From JALYLC01 sp035696365 (lineage in GTDB: Bacteria > Actinomycetota > Thermoleophilia > Gaiellales > JALYLC01), in assembly GCA_035696365.1 (NCBI GenBank), contig DASRQS010000134.1, forward strand, positions 1 through 64,000: 64,000 nucleotides of DNA. The letters are read 5' to 3'. A model generated the notes under the pieces. It was not told where the DNA came from. It made no database searches and was given only the letters and a program-made list of their open reading frames with translations. Below, one piece after another: positions 51,295-59,793 of this stretch; positions within the stretch are counted from its first letter, which is position 1; each line of letters opens with the position of its first letter. A program made the position numbers and the translations under genes.

Positions 51295-52563
51295 ATGACG
51301 CCTGACGGGACGCCGGCCGCCGTCGGCGGCGGCTATCTCGATGCACTGGGCGTGGGGGAGTTCCGCGCCCTGTTCGCGGCCTACACGGTGTCGATGCTGG
51401 GCGACATCGTGGCGGCCGTCGCGCTTACCGTGCTCGTCTACCAGCGCACTGCCTCGCCGTTCCTCGCCGGGGTCACGTTCACCCTGGCGTTCCTCCCCTA
51501 CCTCTTCGGCGGGGCGCTGCTCTCGAGCCTCGTCGACCGGGTGCCCCCGCGCCGCCTGATGATCGCGTGCGACCTGCTCTCGGCGGCCATCGTCGCTCTC
51601 ATGGCGGCCTCGTCGGTTCCCGTCCCGGTACTGCTGGCGCTGCTCTTCACGCTCGGGCTGATCTCGCCGGTCGCCTCCGGCATGCGCAACGCGCTGCTCA
51701 CGGTCGTGCTCCCGGCGAGCGCCTTCATCGCCGGCCGCTCGCTCTTCCGCATCGTCGCGCAATCGGCGCAGGTCGTCGGCAACGCAGCCGGCGGGCTCCT
51801 GATCGCCCTGACGTCGCCGCGCGGGGCACTGGCTCTCGACTGCGCCAGCTTCCTGTGCTCGGCCCTGCTCGTGCGGCTGGCCACCCGGGCGCGTGCGCCG
51901 CTCGGCGGCCAGGCGGACCCCGCTGCGCGCAGCAACGTACTCAGGGACTCGCTCGGCGGCATGTCCGCCGTGCTCGCCGACAGGCGCATCCGGCGCGTCC
52001 TGCTGCTGGGGTGGCTCGTGCCGGCGTGCTCGGTCGCGCCGGAGGCGCTGGCAGCGCCCTACGTCGCGCATCTCGGCCTCTCGGCGGGCGCTGTCGGGTG
52101 GTGGCTTGCGGCCATTCCCGCGGGCACGATCGTCGGCGAGCTCGTGGCGATCTGGTTCGTGCCGCCCGCCTGGCGCCTGCGGCTGATCGGGGTGCTGGCG
52201 GCGGCGACGTTCGTGCCGCTGCTGGCCTTCGCCGGCCAGCCGGGCCTCGCGCTCGCGCTGCCGCTGCTCGTCGCCTCGGGCCTCTGCAGCGCGTGGGTGC
52301 TCGGCCAGGATGCGCTCATCCTGGAGGTCACGCCCGAGCACCTGCTCGGCCGCGTGTTCAGCGTCAACACGGCGGGTCTGATCTCCCTCCAGGGCCTCGG
52401 TTTCGCCGCCGCCGGCGCGCTCGCGGAGATCGTCCCGCCGCACGTCGCGATCGTGGTCGCGGCGGTCGCCGGTCTGGCCGTGGTCGCGTCTCTGGCGCCC
52501 GGCATCCGCGCCCCGCGCGCTTCCGGTGATCACGGGGCGGATTCGGCAGCCGCGCTACTCTGA
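51295..52563 (+). CDS. MFS transporter
   Basis: 422 residues, about twelve membrane helices. The loop between helices 2 and 3 carries the motif DRVPPRRLMIACD near residue 81, as in the drug/macrolide-exporter branch of the superfamily. The N-terminal 20 residues are cytoplasmic. The substrate is unknown. It starts 24 bases after rmlB, so it may share the rml transcript unless the hairpin between them stops it. Confidence 0.86.
   Translation: MTPDGTPAAVGGGYLDALGVGEFRALFAAYTVSMLGDIVAAVALTVLVYQRTASPFLAGVTFTLAFLPYLFGGALLSSLVDRVPPRRLMIACDLLSAAIVALMAASSVPVPVLLALLFTLGLISPVASGMRNALLTVVLPASAFIAGRSLFRIVAQSAQVVGNAAGGLLIALTSPRGALALDCASFLCSALLVRLATRARAPLGGQADPAARSNVLRDSLGGMSAVLADRRIRRVLLLGWLVPACSVAPEALAAPYVAHLGLSAGAVGWWLAAIPAGTIVGELVAIWFVPPAWRLRLIGVLAAATFVPLLAFAGQPGLALALPLLVASGLCSAWVLGQDALILEVTPEHLLGRVFSVNTAGLISLQGLGFAAAGALAEIVPPHVAIVVAAVAGLAVVASLAPGIRAPRASGDHGADSAAALL
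52556..52561 (+). promoter_or_regulatory. Possible -10 element of the SpoIID-subtilisin gene
   Basis: TACTCT overlapping the end of the MFS gene. A leader of about 30 bases would contain a CCGGGC/GCCCGG hairpin (52567-52584) and then a GGAGAG ribosome site. Confidence 0.35.
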
Positions 52564-52597
52564 GTCCCGGGCTGCGCCGCCCGGAGAGCCCCCATCC

Positions 52598-55500
52598 ATG
52601 TTTCCGCGCCGCACCCACCTCGTGCTCGTACTCCTCACTGCGCTCGCAGCGCCTGTCGCGGCGTCCGCGGAGACCACGTTCACCTTCACCGGCCACGGCT
52701 ACGGCCACGGTGTCGGGATGGGGCAGTACGGCGCTCAGGGCTATGCCCAGCACGGCTGGACGCACCAGCAGATCCTGGCCCACTACTACCAGGGCACGAC
52801 GCTCGGCCCGAGCGTCGTCGCCCAGGTGCGCGTCCTCCTGCAGGAGAAGCTGACGAGCGCGGCAGCGAGCGCCCCCGGGGGCCTGACGGCCTCCGACGAG
52901 GGCGGCAGCGCGACGCTCGCCGTCCCGGGGGCCGGCGTCGTGACCGTCCGCAAGGACGCCTCGGGGTTCTCGCTCGTGGACGCAACCGGCTCGGTGCTCG
53001 CGAGCGGCTGGACAGGCCCCGTCGCGCTGAGCGCCACGGGTGGCGCGCCTCTGACGCTCGCCGGCGCCGGGATCAACGGCGTGCGCGACGGCCGCTATCG
53101 CGGGACGATGCGCGTGCTCGGCACGCCCGACGGCCTGCAGGTCGTCAACATCGTCTCGCTCGAGAACTACCTGCGCGGGGTGGTCGCGAGCGAGATGCCG
53201 TCCACGTGGGAGCCCCAGGCGCTCGAGACGCAGGCGATCGCCGCGCGCACCTACGCCGTGGCGACGCGCAAGCCCGCCTCCAGCGCCTTCGACCTCTATC
53301 CCGACGAGCGCAGCCAGGTCTATCGCGGCCTGGCCGCCGAGGGCGCCTCCTCCTCGGCCGCGATCGACGCGACCGCAGGGCAGGTCGTGCTCTACCAGGG
53401 TCAGCCGATCGTGGCCTATTTCTCGTCCTCCTCCGGCGGCCGCACCGCGGCCGCCCAGGAATCGCTCAACGGCGTCGCTCCTGCGCCCTACCTCGTCCCC
53501 GTCGACGATCCGTACGACACGATCTCCCCCTACCACGACTGGACGCTCTCACTCAGCGACCGCGACCTCTCGCAGCAGGCGGCCTACCCGGGGCTCGTCA
53601 CCGGTCTGCAGGTCGATGCCTACTCCTCGGGTCGCGTGAACACCGTCACACTGAACGGCAGCGCCGGCCCGCTCGTGCTCTCCGCCTCGCTCGTGCGCAA
53701 GCGGCTCGGGCTGCGCTCGACGTGGTTCACGGCGACGCCCGGAGCACCCCCGCCCAAGCTCGCCTCGACGATCGCCCTGCATTCGCGCGTCGTGCGCAGC
53801 CGCGTGCTGCTGACGGGCACCGCTCCGCCCGGCGCGGCGTCCTTGCAAGCGGCCGCGAGCCGCGGCTGGCGCATCCTTGCCACCCACCAGGTCGCCGACG
53901 ACGGCGCCGTCTCCTTCCGGCGCCCGGTCGGCGAGGCGGCGCGCTATCGCCTGATCTCGGGCTCGCTGGCGTCGGCGCCCGTCCCCGTGATCCGCCGTTC
54001 CGGGGTGGTGCTGAGGGGGCGGCCCGGTGCCCTGATGCACGGCCGGCTGTTCCCGAAGGGCGCGCTCGGCTTCGTCGCCCTCCAGCATGTCGTCGGAGGT
54101 CGCTGGACCTGGGTTGCCCGCGCAAAGACCCGCGCGGACGGCAGCTTCACGTTTGGCGTGCGGGCAGGGGGCGGACGCTGGCGCGTGCGCTGGCGCGGAG
54201 CGGGGAGCTTCCTGGGAGCGCTCTCGCCGGAGCTGCGCGTCGGCCGGCGCACACTGGCCTGGACGCCCACAGATCCGCTGGCTCCTCGTGAATGGAACCT
54301 GACTGCCGTCAACGCCTTCGGCTACGCCGACACGCTGCCCGTACCCGTACCGCAGGACGCGCCCGTCACGGTCGCGGTGATCGACAGCGGCATCGACCGC
54401 ACCAGTCCCGACCTCGCGGGCGCGGTGCCGCTCGCGCCGATCGACGAAGCGCACGATCCGAGCGCCTCGCTCGTCCACGGCACGGCCGTGGCGGGCATCA
54501 TCGCGGCCGATGCGAACAACGGCATCGGCGGAGTGGGCGTCGGCGTTCCGTACGTCAAGCTGCTCGACTACCGCGTCGTCAGCGGCGGAGACGTCGATCC
54601 GCAGATCGAGGCGCGCGCGATCCGCGACGCCGTGGGCGCTGGCGCGCGCGTGATCAACCTCTCGCTGGGCGGGACCCGCGATCCCAAGGATCCGAGCCTG
54701 GACGAGTTCTCGCGCGCCGAGCGCGACGCGATCTCCTATGCCTTTCACAACGGGACGGTCGTGGTCGCGGCGGTCGGCAACTCGCCCGACAACGCCGGCG
54801 TCTACGCCACCTGGCCCGCCGCTCTGCGCCACGTCCTCGGCGTCTCGGCCGTCACGCAGGACCTCGCATGGGCCCCGTTCTCCAACACCGACCCCGTCTT
54901 CAACGACCTCGCGGCGCCCGGCGTCGGCATCATCACGACCGTCCCGCGCTCGCTCGCGCCCACCGGGTCATCGCTGGACGCCCCGCCCGGCTTCACGATC
55001 CAGGCGGACGGCACCGTCATGGGCACGTCGTTCTCCGCGCCGGCCGTGAGCGCCGCCGCGGCCGTCCTGCTCGCCCGCCATGCCGACTTCACGCCCACGC
55101 AGGTCATGTGGATCCTCGAGCACTCGGCGCGCCGCCTCGGCGATACGTCGGGCGTCGGGCGGGATCGCCTGACGGGGTTCGGCGTCCTGGACGTGACGGC
55201 GGCGGTCAAGCTTGCGGACGGGCCGCCGGCGAACCTGCCGCCGGCGGATGCCGACGAGCCCAACGACGTCGCCAAGGAGGCGCAGATCCTGCCCCTTTCC
55301 AACGGCTCGATCGACGCGGTGGCCGACTTCGGCGACGACCGCCGCGACGTCTACAAGGTGCGGGTACGCGCGGGCGAGACGCTGCGCGTGCGCACCGATC
55401 CGCTGCCGCAGCTGAGCGGCAATCTCGGTCTCGACGTGGCGGTCTTCGCGCCCGACACGACGAATCTCGCCGGCCCCGCGACACGCTCACTCGTGCAGGT

Positions 55501-55636
55501 GCGCCCGACCGGCTCGGCCAGCGGCACGCTGCGGATCCGCAACTCGACGCCCACGGACGGCTTCTACCTGGTGCAGGTGTCCGCACGCCGCGGTTGGGGT
55601 GCCTACCGCCTGCGCTGGACGATCAGCGCCCTGTAG
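52598..55636 (+). CDS. Secreted SpoIID/LytB-subtilisin (S8) fusion protein
   Basis: 1012 residues. The signal peptide ends in AAPVAASA (about residue 25). GHGYGHGVGMGQYGAQGYA at about 32 and a SpoIID domain at about 165-380 (LENYLRGVVASEMPS, ALETQAIAARTYAV) follow. Two Ig-like stretches lie at about 385-560. A complete S8 protease spans about 590-880, with D596, H627, oxyanion N728 and catalytic S811 in GTSFSAP. A PPC-like beta domain covers about 885-1012. SpoIID relatives cut or promote cutting of glycan strands. A wall-degrading and protein-cutting enzyme in one chain is an unusual combination. No membrane anchor is seen. Confidence 0.9.
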   Translation: MFPRRTHLVLVLLTALAAPVAASAETTFTFTGHGYGHGVGMGQYGAQGYAQHGWTHQQILAHYYQGTTLGPSVVAQVRVLLQEKLTSAAASAPGGLTASDEGGSATLAVPGAGVVTVRKDASGFSLVDATGSVLASGWTGPVALSATGGAPLTLAGAGINGVRDGRYRGTMRVLGTPDGLQVVNIVSLENYLRGVVASEMPSTWEPQALETQAIAARTYAVATRKPASSAFDLYPDERSQVYRGLAAEGASSSAAIDATAGQVVLYQGQPIVAYFSSSSGGRTAAAQESLNGVAPAPYLVPVDDPYDTISPYHDWTLSLSDRDLSQQAAYPGLVTGLQVDAYSSGRVNTVTLNGSAGPLVLSASLVRKRLGLRSTWFTATPGAPPPKLASTIALHSRVVRSRVLLTGTAPPGAASLQAAASRGWRILATHQVADDGAVSFRRPVGEAARYRLISGSLASAPVPVIRRSGVVLRGRPGALMHGRLFPKGALGFVALQHVVGGRWTWVARAKTRADGSFTFGVRAGGGRWRVRWRGAGSFLGALSPELRVGRRTLAWTPTDPLAPREWNLTAVNAFGYADTLPVPVPQDAPVTVAVIDSGIDRTSPDLAGAVPLAPIDEAHDPSASLVHGTAVAGIIAADANNGIGGVGVGVPYVKLLDYRVVSGGDVDPQIEARAIRDAVGAGARVINLSLGGTRDPKDPSLDEFSRAERDAISYAFHNGTVVVAAVGNSPDNAGVYATWPAALRHVLGVSAVTQDLAWAPFSNTDPVFNDLAAPGVGIITTVPRSLAPTGSSLDAPPGFTIQADGTVMGTSFSAPAVSAAAAVLLARHADFTPTQVMWILEHSARRLGDTSGVGRDRLTGFGVLDVTAAVKLADGPPANLPPADADEPNDVAKEAQILPLSNGSIDAVADFGDDRRDVYKVRVRAGETLRVRTDPLPQLSGNLGLDVAVFAPDTTNLAGPATRSLVQVRPTGSASGTLRIRNSTPTDGFYLVQVSARRGWGAYRLRWTISAL

Positions 55637-55647
55637 CACCCGTCCGG

Positions 55648-56358
55648 TCAGGCTCCGAGCAGCTCGTCGGGCGAGACATCCCGCAGCACGCGGGCCGGCT
55701 GTCCCACCACGACGGTGCGCGCCGGCACATCGCGCAGCACGATCGCGCCTGCGCCGACGAGGGCGTCCTCGCCGATCTCGACGCCGGGCAGCAGGATCGC
55801 GGCGCCGCCGACGCGCGCACCGCGCCGCACGATGGCGCCCTTCATGAGCTCGTGCCGCTTCTCGGTGCGACCCATGAAGTTGTCGTTCGTCGTGACCACG
55901 CAGGGTGCGATGAAGACGTCATCCTCGAGCTCGCAGTAGGCCGTCACGTACGCGTCGGCCTGAATGCGCACGCGGGCGCCGATGCTCGTGTCGTTCTCGA
56001 CCGTGGCGCCGCGCCCGACCACGCTGTCGCGGCCGATCGTGACGCGCTCGCGCACGACTGCCAGGTCGCCGACGATCACGTTGTCCGCCAGCGTCGTCCC
56101 GGCGAACACGATGGCCCCCGTGGAGACGGTGCAGTTCGCGCCCACCGTCAGGCCGGCGAGTGGCTCGCGCCTCGCCGTGGAGCTCCGGCCGAGCGCCGGC
56201 CGCTTGCCGAGCACGGCGTTGTCGCCGATCAGCGTCCCCGCGCCGATCACGCAGCCGTCGTGCACCACCACGTTGGCGCCGAACTCGACGCCGTCGCCGA
56301 TCGTCACGTCGTCGCCGACGTGCAGGTTCGGCCCGCGCGGATCGGAGCTTAGGCTCAC
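55648..56358 (-). CDS. Left-handed beta-helix acetyltransferase (WbpD/WlbB-like)
   Basis: 236 residues, made of hexapeptide repeats throughout (such as VTIGDGVEFGANVVV and IGARVRIQADAYV). The region TTNDNFMGRTEKRHELMKG near residue 162 matches the acceptor/His loop of nucleotide-sugar N-acetyltransferases such as WbpD. It probably acetylates a 3-amino sugar. GTG start overlapping the oxidoreductase stop as GTGA. It is the last gene of the cluster. Confidence 0.85.
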   Translation of the reverse strand: MSLSSDPRGPNLHVGDDVTIGDGVEFGANVVVHDGCVIGAGTLIGDNAVLGKRPALGRSSTARREPLAGLTVGANCTVSTGAIVFAGTTLADNVIVGDLAVVRERVTIGRDSVVGRGATVENDTSIGARVRIQADAYVTAYCELEDDVFIAPCVVTTNDNFMGRTEKRHELMKGAIVRRGARVGGAAILLPGVEIGEDALVGAGAIVLRDVPARTVVVGQPARVLRDVSPDELLGA

Positions 56359-57356
56359 GCGTCCAACTTCATCACGCGGCCGCCGTCCTCGAGCGAGGTC
56401 TGCATCGCCTCGAGCACCTCGACCACCGCGAGTCCCTCGCGTCCGCTGCAGCGCGGCTCGCGTTGCTCGCGGACGGCGTCGGCGAACTCCTGGCATTCCA
56501 GCCGCAGCGGCTCGTCGTTCGGGATGCGGGGGATGGAGATGTCTCCGAAACGGACGTTGACGTACTCGCCGTAGGAATCGGTGCTGCGCGGCAGCGACAC
56601 GCTCTTGTCGTAGATCGTGACCTTGCGGTCCGTCTCCATGTCGTCGAACACGACCATCTTCTTCGAGCCCACCACGGTCAGCCGGCGCATCTTGTGCGGG
56701 TCGAGCCAGCTCAGGTGCAGATGGGCGATCACGCCCGAGGGGAACTTGAGATAGCCGAAGACGACGTCCTCGACGTCGGGCCGCACGTAGCACTCGCCCC
56801 GTGCCCAGGCCTCGATCGGCCTCTCGCCGACGAGGTCGAGCAGCACCGCGACGTCGTGCGCGCCGAGGCTCCAGAGGGCGTTCTCGTCGGCGCGCACCTT
56901 GCCCAGGTTCTGGCGGTTGCCGTAGAGGTAGTAGACCTGCCCGAGCTCGCCCGAGTCGATCAGCGCCCGCACGACCTTCAGCGCCGGGTGGAAGAGCAGC
57001 AGATGACCGACCATGAGCCGCCGGTCGGCGGCCCTGGCGGCCGCCACGAGCTCCCGCGCGTCGGCGGTGCTGGCCGCGAGCGGCTTCTCGATGAAGACGT
57101 GCTTGCCCGCCGCCAGAGCGCGCATGCCGAGCGGGTGATGCGTCGGCACGCTCGAGGCCACGGCCACGGCGTCGAGGGACTCGTCGTTCAGCAGGTCGTC
57201 GAACTCCGCCGTGAAGCGCGCCTGCGGGTACTGCGGCGCGTAACGCTCGCGATTCTCCTCGGAGAGATCGCAGCACCAGGCCAACTCGGCCACGCGGGCC
57301 ATGTTGCGCACGACGTTCGGGCCCCAGTAGCCGAGGCCGACGACGCCGACGCGCAT
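56355..57356 (-). CDS. Gfo/Idh/MocA oxidoreductase (WbpB/WlbA-like)
   Basis: 333 residues. The N-terminal Rossmann motif VGVVGLGYWGPNVVRN and the catalytic Lys in FIEKPLA near residue 88 are typical. In the related pathways this enzyme oxidises C3 of UDP-GlcNAc-uronic acid before transamination. ATG 57356 is chosen; a TTG at 57362 would overlap the upstream stop as TTGA and is a real alternative. Confidence 0.87.
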   Translation of the reverse strand: MRVGVVGLGYWGPNVVRNMARVAELAWCCDLSEENRERYAPQYPQARFTAEFDDLLNDESLDAVAVASSVPTHHPLGMRALAAGKHVFIEKPLAASTADARELVAAARAADRRLMVGHLLLFHPALKVVRALIDSGELGQVYYLYGNRQNLGKVRADENALWSLGAHDVAVLLDLVGERPIEAWARGECYVRPDVEDVVFGYLKFPSGVIAHLHLSWLDPHKMRRLTVVGSKKMVVFDDMETDRKVTIYDKSVSLPRSTDSYGEYVNVRFGDISIPRIPNDEPLRLECQEFADAVREQREPRCSGREGLAVVEVLEAMQTSLEDGGRVMKLDA

Positions 57357-57358
57357 GC

Positions 57359-58627
57359 TCAAAGCTTGACGACCTTACCGTTCGACGTGCCGCCCGAACC
57401 GGTGGCGTTGCGGAAATCGACGACGAGCCTGGCCCGGCTCACGACGTCGTCGTAGTCGATGGAGCTGTGGTTCGTGACGACCACGACGCAGTCAGAGCCC
57501 TCGATGGCCGGATCGAGCGGCACCGAATCGAGGCCGAATTCACTCAGGCGCCCGACGAACGGGTCGTGGTAGCTCACGGCGGAGCCCTCGTCGCGCAGCA
57601 ATTCGATCAGCTTGAGCGCGGGGGACTCGCGCGTGTCGTCGATGTCGGGCTTGTAGGCCACGCCGACCACGAGCACCTTGGACCCGCGCAGCGGCTTGGA
57701 TTGGCCGTTGAGTGCCCGCCCGACCTTCTCGCGGCAGAAGTACGGCATGTTCTGGTTGACCTTGCCGGCGAGCTCGATGAACTCCGTGTGGAAGTCGAAC
57801 TGCCGGGCGCGCCACGAGAGATAGAACGGGTCGAGCGGGATGCAGTGGCCGCCGAGGCCTGGACCGGGCGTGAAGCGCATGAAGCCGAACGGCTTGGTGG
57901 CCGCCGCGTCCGCGACCTCCCAGACGTCGATGCCCATGCGGTCGCAGAGCATCGCCATCTCGTTCATCAGAGCGATGTTGACCGAGCGGAAGATGTTCTC
58001 CAGCAGCTTGGCGAGCTCGGCCGTCTCGGGCGCCGAGACGGGCACCAGCGTGTCGACGGCCTTGGAGTAGAGCGCTACGGCGCGCTCGGTACAGGCGGGC
58101 GTGAGGCCCCCGACGATCTTCGGCATCGTGCGCACCGTGTAGTCGGTGCGCCCGGGATCGATGCGCTCGGGGGACATCGCGAGATGGAAGTCGCTGCCTG
58201 CGACGAGGCCGGAGGCGCTCTCGAGCAGCGGGCCCATGTGGTCGCGCGTCGTACCGGGATAGGTCGTCGACTCCAGCACGATCAGGTGGCCGCGGCGCAG
58301 GTGCGGCGCGATCGACTCGGTCGCCGCCGTGATGTACGAGAGGTCGGGCTCCCGGTTCTCGGTCAGCGGCGTTGGCACGCAGACGATCACGTCGTCGCAG
58401 GCGGCCACCTCGCCGTAGTCGACGGTGGCACGCAGCAGGCCGGCCTCGACGAGCCCGGTGAGGGTCTCGGCGCTGACGTCCTTGATGTACGAGTCGCCGG
58501 CGTTGATGCGGGTCACCCGGGGCGCGTCGGGCTCCACGCAGAGCACGGCATGCCCGGCCTCCGCGAAAGCGACGGCTAACGGCAATCCGACGTAGCCGGC
58601 CCCGATCACGGCGATGCGTGCGTCCAC
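57359..58627 (-). CDS. UDP-N-acetyl hexosamine 6-dehydrogenase (WbpA/WecC-type nucleotide-sugar dehydrogenase)
   Basis: 422 residues. Oxidises C6 of a UDP-HexNAc to the uronic acid with two NAD+. The Rossmann motif IAVIGAGYVGLPLA is at residue 5, the catalytic C262 is in GGHCIPLDP, and the C-terminal UDP-binding domain with VAYKPDIDDTRESPA is near 340. GTG start at 58627, 11 bases after the 2-epimerase stop. Confidence 0.92.
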   Translation of the reverse strand: MDARIAVIGAGYVGLPLAVAFAEAGHAVLCVEPDAPRVTRINAGDSYIKDVSAETLTGLVEAGLLRATVDYGEVAACDDVIVCVPTPLTENREPDLSYITAATESIAPHLRRGHLIVLESTTYPGTTRDHMGPLLESASGLVAGSDFHLAMSPERIDPGRTDYTVRTMPKIVGGLTPACTERAVALYSKAVDTLVPVSAPETAELAKLLENIFRSVNIALMNEMAMLCDRMGIDVWEVADAAATKPFGFMRFTPGPGLGGHCIPLDPFYLSWRARQFDFHTEFIELAGKVNQNMPYFCREKVGRALNGQSKPLRGSKVLVVGVAYKPDIDDTRESPALKLIELLRDEGSAVSYHDPFVGRLSEFGLDSVPLDPAIEGSDCVVVVTNHSSIDYDDVVSRARLVVDFRNATGSGGTSNGKVVKL

Positions 58628-58638
58628 GAGAGAACAGC

Positions 58639-59709
58639 CTAGCCGTTGCGCCAGGCTGCTTCGCTTACCAAACGAGCCATTCGGCCGGCTGCATGTCCGT
58701 CGCCGTAGACCTCGGGATGCGTCGCACCGCGCGGCGGCTCGGCGGCGGCGGCGGCGATCTGCCCGGGCTCGCCGGCGAGGATGTTCCAGCCCAGCTGCAC
58801 GGTCTCGACCCACTCGGTCGAGTCGCGCAGCGTGACGCACGGGACGGAGTGCAGGTAGGCCTCCTTCTGCACGCCTCCCGAGTCGGTCAGGCAGACGCGC
58901 GCCCCGCGCAGGAGCGCGGTGAAGTCGAGGTACCCGAGCGGGGGCAGCACCGTCGCCGCGTGCTCGAAGGCGGTCAGCATCCCGGAAGCCTCGAGCGCCG
59001 CGCGCGTGCGCGGATGCAGCGGCACGACCACGGGGCCCTCGACGAGGCCGAGGCCCTCGACCAGCCGGCCGAGCGCGGGCTGCTCGGTGTTGGCCTGCCG
59101 GTGGACGGTCGCGAGCGCGTACGAGCCCGGCTCGAGCCCGAGCGCCGCGGGATAGGCCGAGCGAGCGCTCGCCACCGGCCCCAGGACGCGCGCCAGGTCG
59201 ACCATCACGTCGCCCACGAGCTCGACCCCGCGGCGGATGCCCTCGGCCGCGAGATTGGCGACGGCGGTGTCGGAGGGGCAGAACAGTAGCCGTGAGAGCC
59301 GGTCGGTGACGATGCGATTGACCTCCTCGGGCATGCGCATGTCGAAGGAGCGAAGCCCGGCCTCGACATGGGCCAGCGGGACGTCGAGCTTGGCGGCGAC
59401 GAGGGCGCCTGCCAGCGTCGAATTGGTGTCGCCGTAGACGAGCATCGCGTCCGGCTGCCGCTCGAGGACGGCGCGCTCGATGCCGATCAGCATCGCTGCC
59501 GTCTGCTCGGCGTGCGAGCCCGAGCCGACCTCGAGCCGGACGTCCGGCTCGCGCAGGCCGAGGTCCTCGTTGAAGACTCGCGAGAGCTCGTGGTCGTAAT
59601 GCTGGCCCGTGTCAGCGACGACGAGCTCGACGTGCTTCGCGAGCTCCGCGTGCAGCGGCGCGGCCTTGACGAACTGGGGGCGCGTGCCGGTGACGGAGAG
59701 GAGTCGCAT
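58639..59709 (-). CDS. wecB: UDP-N-acetylglucosamine 2-epimerase (non-hydrolysing)
   Basis: 356 residues. Interconverts UDP-GlcNAc and UDP-ManNAc or their uronic-acid derivatives. The family motifs are VTGTRPQFVKAAPL at the N-terminus, DTGQHYDHELS near residue 33, VYGDTNSTLAGAL near 91, HVEAGLRSFD near 114 and LTDSGGVQKEA near 275. It is the first gene of a four-gene nucleotide-sugar operon. Confidence 0.94.
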   Translation of the reverse strand: MRLLSVTGTRPQFVKAAPLHAELAKHVELVVADTGQHYDHELSRVFNEDLGLREPDVRLEVGSGSHAEQTAAMLIGIERAVLERQPDAMLVYGDTNSTLAGALVAAKLDVPLAHVEAGLRSFDMRMPEEVNRIVTDRLSRLLFCPSDTAVANLAAEGIRRGVELVGDVMVDLARVLGPVASARSAYPAALGLEPGSYALATVHRQANTEQPALGRLVEGLGLVEGPVVVPLHPRTRAALEASGMLTAFEHAATVLPPLGYLDFTALLRGARVCLTDSGGVQKEAYLHSVPCVTLRDSTEWVETVQLGWNILAGEPGQIAAAAAEPPRGATHPEVYGDGHAAGRMARLVSEAAWRNG

Positions 59710-59716
59710 CGCCGGG

Positions 59717-59722
59717 AGGGTA
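59717..59722 (-). promoter_or_regulatory. Predicted -10 element of the wecB operon
   Basis: TACCCT on the minus strand, 7 bases before the ATG of wecB. This predicts a leaderless transcript. Confidence 0.5.
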
Positions 59723-59793
59723 CCCGGAGGCGCGCATCCCCTCCCCGCTTTGCAGTATTGCCAACGTGATAACTATCGGGCGACCGTGGCGTC

